Part shown: positions 34,830 to 46,915 of the stretch, in pieces
Layout of the letters: every line of letters begins with the position of its first letter
Position numbering within the stretch: the stretch's first letter is position 1
From: Eupeodes corollae
Taxonomy: Eukaryota; Arthropoda; Insecta; Diptera; Syrphidae
DNA: 64,000 bases
Direction of reading: 5' to 3'
Assembly (NCBI RefSeq): GCF_945859685.1
Contig: NC_079147.1
Coordinates: forward strand, 69,656,946 to 69,720,945
Position numbers and translations under genes: made by a program
The notes under the pieces: generated by a model
Databases searched by the model: none
The model's input: only the letters and a program-made list of their open reading frames with translations
Told to the model about the DNA's origin: nothing

Positions 34830-34830
34830 T
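33470..34830 (+). pseudogene. Mariner transposase remnant (two halves)
   Basis: First half (33470-33961): MKRYTSQQQVEIIKIFYQ, ALRALHPIYGRHKRRS, SVENIAATDASIAESPNVSF and SSSAIRRIFG. Second half (34259 on): LMAEW, then WFMGRGGVIGPYFFREDQHK, MDLEDMWLQHNGATGYTAKV and LDYFLWGYVKSMVYANKPVT. The second catalytic Asp is changed to Asn in QHNGAT, and bases before LDYF are deleted. Many stops are present. It belongs to the same broad mariner group as the copy at 13056 but has different inverted repeats. Confidence 0.78.
33962..34258 (-). mobile_element. tRNA-derived SINE inside a mariner (copy 3 of 4)
   Basis: Flanked by TGGCTGAAT on both sides (33953-33961 and 34259-34267), a 9-bp target duplication taken from the mariner coding sequence. 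On the minus strand it starts GTAGTACCCGTATCATGATG and has a perfect B-box-like GGGTTCGATCCC. The body contains GGTACTGCCTCTTGCGAGGA, and the element ends in GTTGCGCCACCCAATTTCTT. Length about 297 bp. Confidence 0.9.
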
Positions 34831-34989
34831 TTAATTATGAAGATTGATCAAAATAGAGTCCAACATGTCTATAGATATATATATAACTTATTTCAAAGTT
34901 CATTTGCATATCCAAATCAATTATTGTATTTATTATTCTACGCTTAATAAAAGCTTTAACCGAAAAAGGACTTAAGGGTAGACTAAAAT

Positions 34990-36310
34990 CATTTTTTTTT
35001 TACTTCCTATAGGAAAGGGTGAGTCTATGGTACCTGCTAAAAGATGGTGTAGAAAGAGAATATCTTCAAGGCGATTTTGCAGGGTTTGCAGATTAATAAG
35101 ATTTAAACGACCTTAATAAGGCGATAAGTATAGATACTACAAGGAAGACCGCGATGTGCAGTGAGAGTTCTGATGAGGAGACCTAACCTGATTATCGAAT
35201 TCAAGGATAGGTCTTTCAAAGGCTATCTAAAGGGATTTCGTGACATGGGGCCAAGAATTTTTTAGACCAAACGTTTGATGATTTGACCTTGTTAATAATA
35301 ACATCAAAATTAACTAGAATATTAAACTGAGTGTCGCAAATAACTCCTAGGTCGCAAATAGAATACACAATAGAAATTCAGTAGTTACAATGTGATCGTT
35401 TACGGGTGAAAGCTTTGAATGAAATTTTATCGCACCAAGTCTGAAATGAGTCAAGACAATTTTGGCGTAAGTTATTTATTATTTTCTCTTCATCCGATAA
35501 AGTAGAGGCAATTTAATTATCAATGATATTAATAAGATTGTTGATAGTAAATAAAAATAACAAAGGTCCAAGGTGGCTTCCTTGATTAACTCCTGAGTTT
35601 GACTTCGAGTTGAGCTTTGAAATACAAAAAGGGTGTGACTTTGGTGACTGATTATATCAAAGTCTATAGTGACATTGTCCACTTCATTTTCTTACAATAA
35701 TTCCTTTAAAGTTTTAGAAACAAATTCAGTAAGATTCGTTGTAGTGTATCTAGCTTTTAGGAAGACATTTTGTTGTTAAGAAAAAATAGGACTACAACAA
35801 AAATAGAAAGAGTTGTAGTTAATGCTTTCGAAAAGCTTGGCTATGGGCCTTTAGGTCGTAACTGCTTTTTTATGAACATACAATAATAAAGGAATTTTTT
35901 CAAAGCTTGAGGATGATAGCTTGAGAAATGGGAGGGAGGGAAGTAGCACACTTTTTTAATAATATTGCAGGCCAACTATATCATCACTTATTTTGACTTG
36001 GGTAAGGGAGGTGCATGAGGTACCTGTAAAATAATCAACAAAAGTATAATGAGGTTCTTCAAGATGAGTTCTGTTGTAACAGTTTTAGGGTCAGTAGATA
36101 TGATGTGTAGTTTTAATGTTAAAGTAAAGCCATCACGTTAAATGTCTCTAAATTGCTAGAAGCGTCTGAGATCCGTAATCAGGCTATTTAGCATGTATTC
36201 TAGATATGGGAATTCACAAATGGATTAAAATCTTCATTGAGCTTGCTGATAGTTTGAGGAATCAACACCAAACCTAGTTTACAAATATGTTTTCCAAAAT
36301 GAATTTCTGA
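34990..36310 (-). pseudogene. Jockey-like LINE reverse transcriptase fossil
   Basis: Minus-strand frames give, in order, RPIAKLFESINYNSFYFCCS, PIFSQQQNVFLKARYTTTNL, TEFVSKTLKELL, NQGSHLGPLLFLFTINNLIN (the polymerase motif that precedes the catalytic YADD) and SFQTWCDKISFKAFTRK. Then come VICDTQFNILVNFDVIINKV and a C-terminal LIRTLTAHRGLPCSIYTYRL. That is the standard order in jockey-type LINE polymerases. The YADD box itself is not recognisable. A T run at 34992-35001 would be the poly(A) tail. Frames are heavily broken, so this is an old copy. It is a different lineage from the TAAG-tailed LINEs. Confidence 0.75.
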
Positions 36311-38091
36311 CATTTTGAAGGGTTCGTAGATCTTTAATATTCCAGTGATGGGGGTAAGTCACATTTTTACGTGGGACATATTGTACGGATTGAACGATAA
36401 ATTGTTAAATAGACTAGTTAAAGCCATTTTATGAAAAGCCTTTCATGCCAGTTGTATACGTAGTATTTCAAGTTCAAATTGTAAAATTATTTAAAAAAAA
36501 ACTCATCAAATATTGATCAATTTTAAACTGTGGCGAATGCGTACTACTTTTTTTAGACACACACCATCGTTAACTATATCCAATGTACAATTACAATTAA
36601 CAAATCTAAATGTGTCTTCAAGCGGAAGTCATATTTTTTTGGATGCATAATAATTGATATGAAATTTTATTACCTTTGATATTAAAAAAACCTAATAATT
36701 GCTTTGTCCATTGAATAATGAAAACCTAAACGATTACATGGCAACATGCTGCTATATCAACAAACACGTCTCATGTATCACCGCGAGTACAATATTAGTA
36801 ATAATATATTCAGAACAATAAAATTCAAATCGTTTAACACTACGCTAAATGTTTATTTGTTTTTAACTTTTATTTTTATATGCATAAAAGATAAACGATA
36901 TACCAAATACCAAATTAGATGCCAAAACGTGCAGAATTTTTCATGGTCGTCTCGTATCTATAAAAAAGTAAATATTCACCTTGGCTTAAAGAGCGCAATT
37001 CTACCTTTCAAGGCTATATGAAGTAAATGGTGGTAGTTTTTATAAAACGAAAAAAACGTCTAAAATAAAAACAAAGTAGTAATTTCTCACCTTACACCGT
37101 TTTTAAATGAAATCCCTGAAAATTGTGTGTTTCTATTTACTTTAAACAGGCAGTGATAAGTCTTAAAAAACAACGTTCTAGCTCCTCTTTTGCCAAAGAA
37201 TCAATAAGAAACGATGTTAGGTAGGTTGTAAGGTACTTAGATGTAACATTAAAAACTTTTTGTGTTAACATTCGAACACATACAAAAAATCCTACCAAAA
37301 CTTTGTTAATTAAAATAATTACCTTTGTGTTGTTTCATGAGAGAAGTAAGACAGGAAAAACAAAAAAAGGATGTTCAAAAGTTCCATTTTTTCTATCCTC
37401 GCAATATGCAAACAACCCTCAGCCAGCCTCAATCCAGATCCAGAAGACAGGTGCTCAAAAAAAAAAGGATAACAACAAGATCCCGCAGCATCAACAAGAA
37501 CAACGACAACAATCAAAAAAAGGAAGAAAAGTATCTAAGTTTTCCTTTGTTGCTTCGTGTACTCAGTTTTTCTGGCATGTCCTGTTTTAGGAAATTTTCA
37601 TTTTGTTGACCACATTGAAAATTATTGAATGTTTTCTTGTCTGCTATTTTGTTTTTTGCAGGACAATTTTCTTCGTCCTAGTTTTACTTAATGAACTTAA
37701 TTTTCTATCTGAATTCAGACTTAAGTTCTGTTTTCTATTTTAATTTTATTGTTTTGGGTTTTTTATGTACATATATACATGCAAATAAATTTTGTTCATT
37801 CTTTTTATTTTGTTTGACAGACATCCTTTTTCGTGTTTTCATTTTGTTGTTTTTCTTAAAAGGGAGTAAGAAAACAAAGTTTTTGCTTAAATACTTAAAA
37901 ACTTGTAACTAAGAAATAAGATATATTAAGTTTTTGTTTAATTCCTTGCGCTATCATTTTTTGATTAATAATGTGAAAGAAATGACAGAACAGCATAATA
38001 TTAGTATTTTTCAATAATTCTATACATAAGAACATGCTAGTAGTTATGATTTGTTTGTAACTTGCTTAACCGATGTTAGTCTTAATAATTT
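36311..38091. other. AT-rich DNA, no gene recognised
   Basis: Two overlapping frames of about 95 codons at 37303-37609 (+) are Lys/Gln/Ser-rich and lie in different frames over the same A-rich DNA. They look like low-complexity translation rather than a gene. No known repeat seen. Confidence 0.4.
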
Positions 38092-38840
38092 TAAAGAAAT
38101 TTGATAGAGTTTGGCATCAATCTCTCTTATCAAACATGCGTGCTTTTGGTATTGATGAATCTCTTCTTCAATGGATTAGGAATAACTTTTGTAACCGTTC
38201 AATACAAGTTAATTGGATTATTGGATTTATTAAATAAAAATATAAAGAATAAAAGATGTTTTGTCTCTCAGTTCTAATCCGATAAACTGTTTCGCTGACG
38301 ACAGTACTCGCAGCTTTTATTATTCGCTTCCCAATTCTCGAGTGTTGAACTTCAACGACAGCGTAACATAAGCTCATCAAATTCCGATCCCGACAGCATT
38401 GTCCAATGGGGAATCCAAAACCGTGTAGAATTGAATGCTTTGAAAACTCAATGCTCTCTCCAGCAGTTAAAGTACTTGCATCCAGGAAACTAATAAACTT
38501 TCAGTACTCGGTACCTATGTGTATCACAAATCACCCCTTTTGGAATGAAAAAACATTCGATATTGTAGTACCCGTAGCATGATTGCTAAGCGTTAGACTG
38601 TCATGCCAGAGGTTTTGGGTTCGATACTTAAGGTCCCCTCCATCCCTGACAACAGTACTCGCACACAGGAATGATTGAGAGTTTTAAGCCACTATTCTCT
38701 AGTTCTTAACTGGCTTTTGCGCCACCTAAGTTATCTTTTTATAATATTCGATATTGGCAAAAAAACTGCTAGGTGCCTAGGATTTCTCCAACGGAACTCG
38801 TTTAGTGTGGTGGATCACAAATCTAGCTGGTCAAATTAAC
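38092..38840 (+). pseudogene. Jockey/CR1-like LINE reverse transcriptase fossil, split by SINE
   Basis: Frames read KKFDRVWHQSLLSNMRAFGI, ESLLQWIRNNFCNRSIQV, then NCFADDST (the catalytic FADD box), WGIQNRVEFNALKTQC and, after the SINE, KKTARCLGFLQRNSF. The order and motifs are those of jockey/CR1-group LINEs. The sequence between RSIQV and FADDST is missing, and several frameshifts are present. The VEFNAxKTQC segment matches the minus-strand fragment at 16668-17392, so the two are probably the same lineage. Confidence 0.75.
38566..38745 (+). mobile_element. tRNA-derived SINE, internally deleted (copy 4 of 4)
   Basis: Flanked by ATTCGATATTG (38555-38565 and 38746-38756), an 11-bp target duplication in the LINE coding sequence. 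The head, TAGTACCCGTAGCATGATTG with GGGTTCGATAC, is followed almost directly by the tail module (CAACAGTACTCGCACACAGG, AATGATTGAGAGTTTTAAGC, TTTTGCGCCACC). The middle body seen in copies 2 and 3 is missing. Confidence 0.88.
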
Positions 38841-38965
38841 AACTAAAATAATAATAAATAACAGAGCAAAAATTAAAAGTCTCACTGGCAGAAAAACAGA
38901 CATTTTTAAGACAAACATTTGGTTTCTTAAATTTATCATTCTGAGATTATTTATAGCCTAATGTA

Positions 38966-41357
38966 TTTACTTACTTACTTAAAGTGGCACTACAGTATGG
39001 GACGGACCTGGGCCTCAACCAACATGCGTCTCCAGCCAGCTCGGTCCCTAGCTACCTGTCTCCAGTTTCGCACGCCAAGTTGGTTGAGCTCCTCTCCCAC
39101 CTGGGTGCGCCATCTGAGTCTCGGTCTTCCTCTACTGCGCCGTCCCTCGGGATTGGATTCAAAGACCTTCCGATCTGGAGCGTTGATGTCCATTCGCTTT
39201 AGATGACCTAGCCATCTAAGCCGTTGGACTTGTCACTGTACAGACCGTACAGTTCGTCGATATATTTTCTCCTCCATTCTCCATCTATTCGTACGGGACC
39301 AAAAATCACCCGAAGAATTTTTCTCTCTAAGCATCCTTAGTAGCTCTCATCTTTTTTTGACAGGGTCCAGGCCTCAGCGCCATAAATGAGGGCCGGGATG
39401 ATGAGTGTCTTATAGATGGTGATTTTAGATGCTCGAGAGAGGACTTTACTACTCAATTGCCTCCTAAGTCCAAAGAAGCAGCGATTTGCAAGAGTTATTC
39501 TTCGTTTGATTTCAGCGCTGTTGTCGTTGTCTGTGTTATACCTTAAAGTTATAGCTGTCCATGGTGACGTTTTGTCCAAGGCGTCGTTGTTCAGTGTCCT
39601 TTTTTGATGACAGCATATACTTGGTCTTGCCCTCATTGACCACTAAACCCATCTTCTTCGCTTCCGTCGCAATGCTCAAAAACGCTCCACTGACATCACG
39701 CTTTGATCTTCCAATTATGTCAATATCATCTGCGTATCCGAGTAATTGGATGGATCTTTGGAAGATTGTGCCTCTAGTGTTGACGGTTGAGTTTTGCACA
39801 ATTCTTTCCAGAACGATGTTGAAGAAGTCGCATGAAAGTGCATCGCCTTGTCTAAAACCTTTTTTGACATCAAATGCATCAGTAAGATCTTTTCCGACCT
39901 TGATAGAGCAGCGTGCATTCTCCATCGTCATTCTGCACAAACGGACAAGTTTGACAGGGATGCCAAAACTAGAAATTGGTCTGTAGAGCTCTTCCCTATA
40001 GATGCACGATTAAAATTGATAAAGAGATGGTGTGTATCGATTTGAAGTTCCTGGGTTTTTTCCAAGATGTGCCGTAGTGTGAATATTTGGTCGATAGTGG
40101 ACTTTGACTTTCCTGGTAGTAGTAGTTGGCGCAATTTAGAGCAATTTTCTTATGTATCGGGCGTACTATGCTGAGATTCCACTTATCGGGCATGCTTTCT
40201 TCCGACCATATTTTGCAGATAAGTTGGTGCATGCTCAATACCAAGTCATCGCCTGCTGTTTTGAATAGTTCGGCAGTGATGCCTTCAGCTTCAGTAGCTT
40301 TGTTTGACTCAAGTTTAGATAAAGCTATCTTCACTTCGTCAAGGTCGGGTAGGCGGAATTGTTGATCTGCGTCGCCGAGGTTAAGTGGTTTTATCTCCCT
40401 TACAGCGGTATTCGGTTCGTCATCGCCGCTATATAATTTGGAGCAGTGATCTTTCCATATTCTCAGCATCGACTGCGGTTTTACTACGATGTTCCCTGAT
40501 CGTCCTTACAGGCTTTGGTTCGTGGCTGATACCCTTGGGAGTTTTATTTTTAACTTTTGGTAAAATTTACGAACCTCATACCTGTTGTCACATCCCTCTA
40601 AAAGAAAAAAAAATGGCAATCTCTTAGCCTCCTGTAGCTGTCTAAAGTCGAAACTTTTCACAGTGTTTTCTTGTTTTGGCTTGGATCGGGATATCCGTAG
40701 CAGTACCTTGGTTACAACGGGGTAGTGCTATTTGTCAATGTTGGCCCATCGGAATTTTCAAATATCCTGTATACTGGAGAAGTTTCGTGCGTCAACCGCA
40801 ATGTGGCCAATCTGGTTGACAGTTGATTGATCAGGAGATTTCCATGTCCCCTTGTGGATATTGAGTTGTGTGAACTACGTACTAGGCACCAGAACGTCTC
40901 ACCCCGCAGGGAAATCGAAAAGTCTGAATCCGGTGTCGGAGGTGGTGTCGTGCAGGCTGTATCTCCCGATTATGCCACCAAAGATGTCTTCTCCTCCTAG
41001 CTTGGCATTAAAATCTCCTAAGACAATTTTAATGTCATAGCCAGGGCACTGCTATATGTCTTGTCCAAGAGCTCGAAGAATATGTCTTTATTTTCTTCAT
41101 CTTTCTCCTCTGTTGGGGCATGCGCGCATATTAGGCTTATGTTGCCGAATTTACGCCTTGATGCGGATTGTCGTGATGCGCTTGCTCACACTGTTGAAAC
41201 TCAAGACTTTTAGCCTGAGTCTAGTTCCAACAACAAATCCACACCCAAATAGACGCTGTCTTTGTTCTCGGTAGCAGTCGCCGTAGTACACATCGCAGTC
41301 TTTTAGTTTGCGTTTGCCCGGTCCATCCCATCGCACTTTTTGGATGGCGGTAATATC
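38966..41357 (-). mobile_element. TAAG-tailed LINE, copy A (5' truncated)
   Basis: One large minus-strand LINE copy, frames broken. From its 5' side (41357): DITAIQKVRWDGPGKRKLKD and VLGDFNAKLGG of an APE-type endonuclease, with SPDQSTVNQI next. The reverse transcriptase follows with AVREIKPLNLGDADQQFRLP, LDEVKIALSKLESNKATEAE, MPDKWNLSIVRPIHKK, CRMTMENARCSIKVGKDLTD, GFRQGDALSCDFFNIVLERI and LLGYADDIDIIGRSK. The last has the catalytic YADD. Then come TIYKTLIIPALIYGAEAWTL and GRRSRGRPRLRWRTQVGEEL near the 3' end. The tail at 38966-38983 is TTAAGTAAGTAAGTAAA on the minus strand. The clade is tentatively RTE-like; CR1/I-like alternatives are not excluded. It starts abruptly inside a Transib-like coding region. 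Confidence 0.88.
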
Positions 41358-42640
41358 TGGCTGCATCATCCATGAATGTAGCGGAGACATTCCAAAGGTC
41401 AGAAATATTTAATTGACGACAGTTTAGGTTTATAAAACTCACTTGATTCGCTCCACATATGAAGCACTTTGAGGAAGATGAAGTCACAAATGAAAGCCCA
41501 GTTCGTATTTTACCATCTAACATTGTTAAAAAAAACGTAGAGTCGAGATGACATTTTGTTCGCCATTTCGGATAAGAACTGGAGACAAATCTCTTATTTC
41601 TTGCTGGATTGAATAAACTTCTTGAGAAATTAATTCAGTGGACTCTTTGGCAAAAACAAATTTGATTAGACGGCAATATCTTGTAGATGAAGGAGCTGGA
41701 TTTTGTCAAACAATTATTTTTCCTTTTGAAGTACTAAAATTCATTTGAATAGGCACCATTGAAAAACTAAATAAACTTTCATCTGCATGGCCCTCCTTCA
41801 AAACAAATGTCTGTTTACTGTATTATACTGCTTTTGCTGAGCCCCCATTGCATCCCCACTTTATCTTTATTTATACCATTTTCTCCAGTTTTCAAATCGT
41901 CTATTCCTCCTGTTGAGCCAAGCAAAGCTTCTCAATAGTATGATTTACTAATGACTGCAGTGATCTTTTTGCATATACCTCAGCTGGATAACAATTTTTC
42001 TTAGATTTTTGAATGTTTGTATATGAGGGAAAAAGATCTTTGCATTTTGCGTTGACTTTTTGCCGCTAACATCATATTGACGTTTCGATAAATTAGCATC
42101 AACCATTAAAGATAATTTTTAATAAATATGATTTAAAATCATGAAAATGAATTTTTTATTAAAAATCATGAAAATGAAAATAAACCAGCATAGGTGTTCA
42201 TATATGCGTTTCTCCACGATGCAATGGTTGGGCTCATCAGAAGATGACCATTGAACCTTGTAAAGGTAATGCTTCATCAGCAGAAGAGCCAACTGAAGAT
42301 AGTATTCAGAACTATATCTTTTACAAAGTTTTTTCAATTCCGTACCCTTACTGGACGAAGCTTCCAACAAATTTATCCAAAGCTTGGATGAATATCGCTT
42401 TCCCATTTTTCGAAGCACTATCTCACTTGCCTTAACAATTTCTTAAGGGTTAGTTGAATCTTAACAATTTTGAAGCTTCCTTTTATTTATTTTTCAGAAC
42501 AGTCATTAAAGATTTTTGGTTTTCTTCCCGTTTCATCAAGATTTTGAGGTCTTACGTTTTCAGGTAAAACATAAGGTTCATCAAACCAAACTGCATTTGA
42601 TGTCAAAAAACGGTTACGATGCCTTTTCCTTTTTTTTCCA
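41358..42640 (-). pseudogene. Transib/RAG1-like transposase fossil, cut by LINE copy A
   Basis: Minus-strand pieces, N to C: FDEPYVLPENVRPQNLDETG with RKPKIFNDCSEK (about 42600-42480), LMVDANLSKRQYDVS, KNCYPAEVYAKRSLQSLVNH with TIEKLCLAQQEE, KWGCNGGSAKAV, and GHADESLFSFSMVPIQMNF. These are followed by NPAPSSTRYCRLIKFVFAKE, LTMLDGKIRTGLSFVTSSSS with KCFICGAN, and finally TFGMSPLHSWMMQ at the LINE junction. This series matches, from memory, a large arthropod protein family whose C-terminal half resembles RAG1 and Transib transposases. The CxxC, DGK and SPLHxWxRF motifs are family hallmarks. The C-terminal half should continue beyond the LINE but is not found at its other side. Many frameshifts. 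The Transib assignment is from remembered motifs, not from a search. Confidence 0.6.
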
Positions 42641-43311
42641 TTTTTCGCTTAGCTTGAAGCAAACAATATTATTATTTGCCTTCAAATTTGTTTTAACCAT
42701 ATCTTTCCATTACTAATGACAAAACGAGGTCTTTTCGATGTATTTTGGAAGCTTTTTCTCCAAAAATTTGATTGGGCGGTAGAGTGGAGGTCATACTGGA
42801 AAAGTGAAAAAAAAATGTATGGCGGTCTTAAAAATGCGCAAGATAATTCTTTATTTACCTTAAAGTGAACATTAAACACATTAATTTAAGTATAGTCTTG
42901 CATCGATATTATGACAAATAATTAACTTTAACTCTACTTAAAAAAAGAAAATATTTTATTTTTTCCTCTTCTCACCCTCTCACTAAAATACTTTTTCTTG
43001 TATTTCTAATTTAAATAATATAAATTATTATATTTTACCTTGAAATATAGTTTAATACTTCCAAAAAAAATTATAACAATAAAATCACCGTGGTCTTTTT
43101 AATCGTAAACCTAAGTTATACCAAAAAACACTTGTCTCTGTTATGTGAATGCACCTGTTGACAACAACTGACTTTGAAGCTTAATTTTTCCTAATCAGTG
43201 TACAAAATAAAAAACCAAACATGAATAACAGATTTTAAGTCTTAAAAGATTTTATAAGCGTTGTTAGTCAGACTAATTCTTTTATAGTTGGTGCAGATTA
43301 GGGTTCTTCTT
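42641..43311. other. AT-rich DNA, no feature seen
   Basis: May include decayed upstream parts of the Transib-like element; nothing can be named. Confidence 0.35.
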
Positions 43312-43590
43312 TTTTCAGCATCGGGCAAACAATGATGACGTTCCATTCAAGCTGCTTCCAAGAGCTAGGCCCTTAAATATCGTCAGCATTGACTGCGGTT
43401 CTACTATGATGTTTCCTCTTCCGTCTTTTCAGCCTTCGGTTGAAGGCATTTCATTTCACCTGCTTATAAAATTTTCGAACTTCATTTTTGCGTTTGAACC
43501 TGTAATCATCTTCGAGCGCAAGCTTCTCATGCTCTCTCTCTTTTTCCTTCTGAGAAGTCGGTGTTTCTCTCTCCTCTTCTGTTTAACCTT
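43312..43590 (-). pseudogene. TAAG-tailed LINE, short old fragment (copy E)
   Basis: Two stretches match copy B. About 43315-43375 corresponds to about 53694-53750 (ATCGGGCA...ATTCCA). From 43384 on, matches start at CAGCATTGACTGCGGTTCTA and include CTTCGGTTGAAGGC, TCTCATGCTCTCTCTCTTTT and GTCGGTGTTTCTCTCTCCTC. The part between them is deleted. Divergence is higher than among the other copies, so this is an older insertion or a related subfamily. Confidence 0.65.
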
Positions 43591-44094
43591 ATCAATTTCA
43601 AAAATTTGAATTATTAATCAGACCAACATCATAAACCAATCAACAAAAACAAACAATCAGAACTATCGGATCCAGCACAAGGTCTCCTCCTATTCAAATG
43701 ACAAAGGGCCATGACCAGGTCTATCATCGTGATGAGTTGGGACCTTCCTTTAGAAAATAACCAATATAAATAGGTACATATACATATACACATTGAAGTT
43801 AAGAAAAATCGAAACTACAAATTTTATTATTGATATGTTTGCCAGGAATAAAATTTCCATAAATTCTGATTTAAAATAAACAAATTTTCATGAGTTTTAA
43901 TTATTTAAAAAAGTTGTTGTTTCAGAGAATTATTAATTAAACAAAAATATTAAATCGTCATCAGTTATTTTTCCTTCAAATTAATAGGAAATACGGGACT
44001 TATAAAGGGAAATTATTTAAAAGTTTTAGTAAAGTTTTTCAAAAAACACAAAAAGTTCAAAAATATGCATGAAATCTTAATTTGAATTGAAAGT
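43591..44094. other. AT-rich DNA, no feature seen
   Basis: No open frame and no known repeat recognised. Confidence 0.4.
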
Positions 44095-44404
44095 ACGGTC
44101 CATATAATTTCATGTTTGAAGATTATTTTATACAAATGTTGACCTTTACTGCGCCTCAAATGGTCCATCCGCTAAGCCCAATATTTGCATACCCTTTTCA
44201 ACATTTCGTCCGCTATCTCACGAATGTTATCTTACATATTGATAATAAAATTCTATAATATTCAAGCCTTGTTCGTTTGTAAAACGATTCATTGTTGAAT
44301 TATAGATCAAATTGAAGATGTTTGACAGTGAATAAAATTACGAAACGTGCATCAGCTGTTTAAACCAGTGTTGCCAAAAGGATGATCGCTTAAAAATTAC
44401 CCTC
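44095..44404 (-). mobile_element. Internally deleted mariner (about 300 bp)
   Basis: On the minus strand the coding start MNRFTNEQGLNIIEFYYQY (ATG at 44292) runs straight into the last part of a mariner transposase (IREIADEMLK, RMDHLRRSKGQHL). All catalytic residues are lost. The right end carries a decayed version of the GGTGATTTTT inverted repeat. The flank shared with the copy at 59925 (CAGCTGTTTAAACCAGTSTT) shows both derive from the same family as the element at 12936. It is MITE-like in form. Confidence 0.7.
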
Positions 44405-46379
44405 ACATTTCCACATTTCTCAGTAGCTTAAAACAAATTTAAGCAATGTCTTCAAAAAAGTGTATTTCCTTGAATCGATTAAAAGCCTTAGTTTTTCAAC
44501 ACTAAAAGTTGAAGATATTATTATAAAGGGTAATCGTAACTTTCAGCTTTTGTAGATGTAATGGTGTCTCTACACTTGAAGATTATCATTTAAAACTCGG
44601 CTGTTTTGTTTATTGACTAAAGCTATTCAACCAAAAACTAACTTTATTGCTAAACAAAATTCACACTATAAATATTTCGAACAGGATGATGATTTATAAA
44701 ATTCTATACATTAAAAAAAACATTCTTTATATTTATTAATAGTTTAAAAAACAGGATGAATATGATGAAAAATGTCAAACCTTTCTCTCAAGTCAAACGC
44801 TTGTTTTAAGTCTGTTAGCTTTTTGTCTTTCCTCTATAAGGACCTCTAATAATCCTCCTACTGTTTTATGTATCTTTAACATCCATGAATTATTTATGAA
44901 TCAACTTAGTAAATGTATCCCTACGGCTAGTTTAGTTTCCTTTTTATTTTTCCTTGGCAACATATTTACTATTCTATACATCATTAATCATAATAAGAAC
45001 TGATTCATATTTTTTGAGGGTAGTCACATTTTGTGTGTGTCTTTAGGACAAAAAAAAGACTATTCAATTACTATTACGAGGTTATATTTAATATTGACCT
45101 TAGATATATTTACTGATAAGGATTTACATATGTACATACATATGTACATTAATCGTATATATTTAACATTTATCGAAACACTAATGTTCAGTCAACATTA
45201 AAGACTCATTTTCTGAAAAGAAGTCTTAACGATAAGAGGTTTATTCAGTGAACCAAAGAGAAGTGACTTTTAGTTGTAAAGTCTAGACCTACTAAGGCTC
45301 TATCACTCTCCAGATTTTTATGAAAATACTTTATTTATTGAATTGAAAACTTCATCATGTTAAGAGTCCAAAATTAGTTTCTTATACCTGTGTGTTTGGT
45401 ACTATCTGGAATTTTCATACTTCCAGGGCACAAAAAGTTGTTATAAAAGCTTAATTGTTGTATTTACAAAAAATATTAAAAATTAACCTTCATTAAACAT
45501 TTTGATGTGTACTTTTGTAATGATGTGTAAATACAAAATAAAGCTAGAGTAGCTAAATAAACGTATGTATGTGTGTAGAGACTATGAAGGGAATTACCAT
45601 ACCTGTTGTTTTATCTAAGCCCAAATGGAGTTAACCTTTTGCATTTGAAATGAGATATTTGATTTATATGTTTTGCATTTAGGGAGTTCCGGAGGTACCC
45701 ACTTAAATTATGGGCAGACTTTTACTGCTACTGTTTGATTTTATGAACGCTAATGAATTCTGTAAAAAGTGGAAGCATTCATTTTTAAGATAAGGGGTTT
45801 TCATCAAGTAAATTAATTTTGAAAGTCAAATCTAGGATCTAAAATATCGCGATTTAGTTTTTTAATTATATTATTGACTTTGTTGAAATAAAGTTGTTGA
45901 TAACCTTATTATTTAATAAAAATCAGGTAAGAACCTCAACCTTGCAAGAAATTAAATACATTTTTTTTGAATCAGGGTTTCTAAACTATGATAGAATTCT
46001 GTAGCTCTAAAGCTCGTTTTTAATGACACTCCTCATTTTAGGTAAAAAGGTAAGGTACATTTTCTTGCAGCTTTGCCGTTTATACCACGCTATACAACAG
46101 AAAGATATGACTCCTCTTGGACTTGAGAGCATAAACGACTTAATTCAACGAATCTACTTTCTCCGCCGTGAAGTCTAAAGAGCCTCTCATCTTAACATCA
46201 ACTAGATTCGCTGACCCGAATTATATCCCTAACGTTGTGTTCTTTAATTCTGCAAGACTAACAGGTCTGTTTCCTTCTTCCTTTGAAAAATCAACCTATT
46301 ACACTTGCGTCCCTTCTTTCCAAGGCCTTGTAAAAACTGATCAATTTTCAAACTATGAAATATCTTGAGGAATAAGAAC
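44405..46379. other. AT-rich DNA, no gene recognised
   Basis: A 66-codon frame at 46168-46368 (+) has no family resemblance. It lies just before a possible LINE remnant and might be part of it. Confidence 0.35.
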
Positions 46380-46620
46380 TTCTTGATGACCGGCAGCATT
46401 TTTTGATGGTACTTATGTGTTCACTTTGTCGATTTAATGGTTATCCTTACGGAACAGTTAATTAATTTTGTAGGTTATTAGTCTTTCTTCCGTCTTAGAT
46501 AATATGAATAACAGAGATTCTTTTCTTAGCCGTACTACTCGAATGTTGAATGCCTTGACATGCCATCTCTTTCCTTTCAATGTAATGGCCAAGAATTCAA
46601 AACCAATGCACATAAACACC
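46380..46620 (+). pseudogene. Possible jockey-like LINE C-terminal remnant
   Basis: The frame from 46504 begins with FLSRTTRMLNALTCHLFPFN. This closely follows the SRTTRMWNALPGTVFPTQYN ending in the LINE fragment at 16668-17392 and is a usual C-terminal motif of such polymerases. Upstream frames are too broken to align by eye. Class is likely; exact extent is uncertain. Confidence 0.5.
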
Positions 46621-46880
46621 TTCTTTCTAAACATTTCATTTTTTTCCTTATCCTCAAATTGTGCCTTTGGATTGAAAATTAACTTTCAAGCCCTATACCA
46701 GTTAAATAAGATGGTTTTAAGTCCAAATTTCACAAATAAATTCTTATGTTCCTCAGGGCTGAGTTTTTTCTGCTACTCTCTTTCTAATATTCATAGCAGA
46801 TATTATCAGTAATCTATTAAACTTTTTCGTTGATTACATGCTTATTTAGACTAACACTTTTGTTCAAACAAAAGGTAACA

Positions 46881-46915
46881 CTTTATAAGATCATTAAATA
46901 AATGATCTTATAAAG
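46881..46915. repeat. Perfect 15-bp palindrome with 5-nt loop
   Basis: CTTTATAAGATCATT, loop AAATA, then AATGATCTTATAAAG. It lies at the presumed left end of the mariner and may be a head-to-head duplication of that end. Confidence 0.9.

Noticed and set aside
37303..37609. Overlapping 95-codon Lys/Gln-rich frames
   Set aside because: Two frames over the same A-rich DNA in different phases; low-complexity composition without any domain.
39561..39986. 141-codon + strand frame (similar one at 62809-63234)
   Set aside because: Antisense shadows of the LINE polymerase; the same antisense frame appears in each LINE copy.
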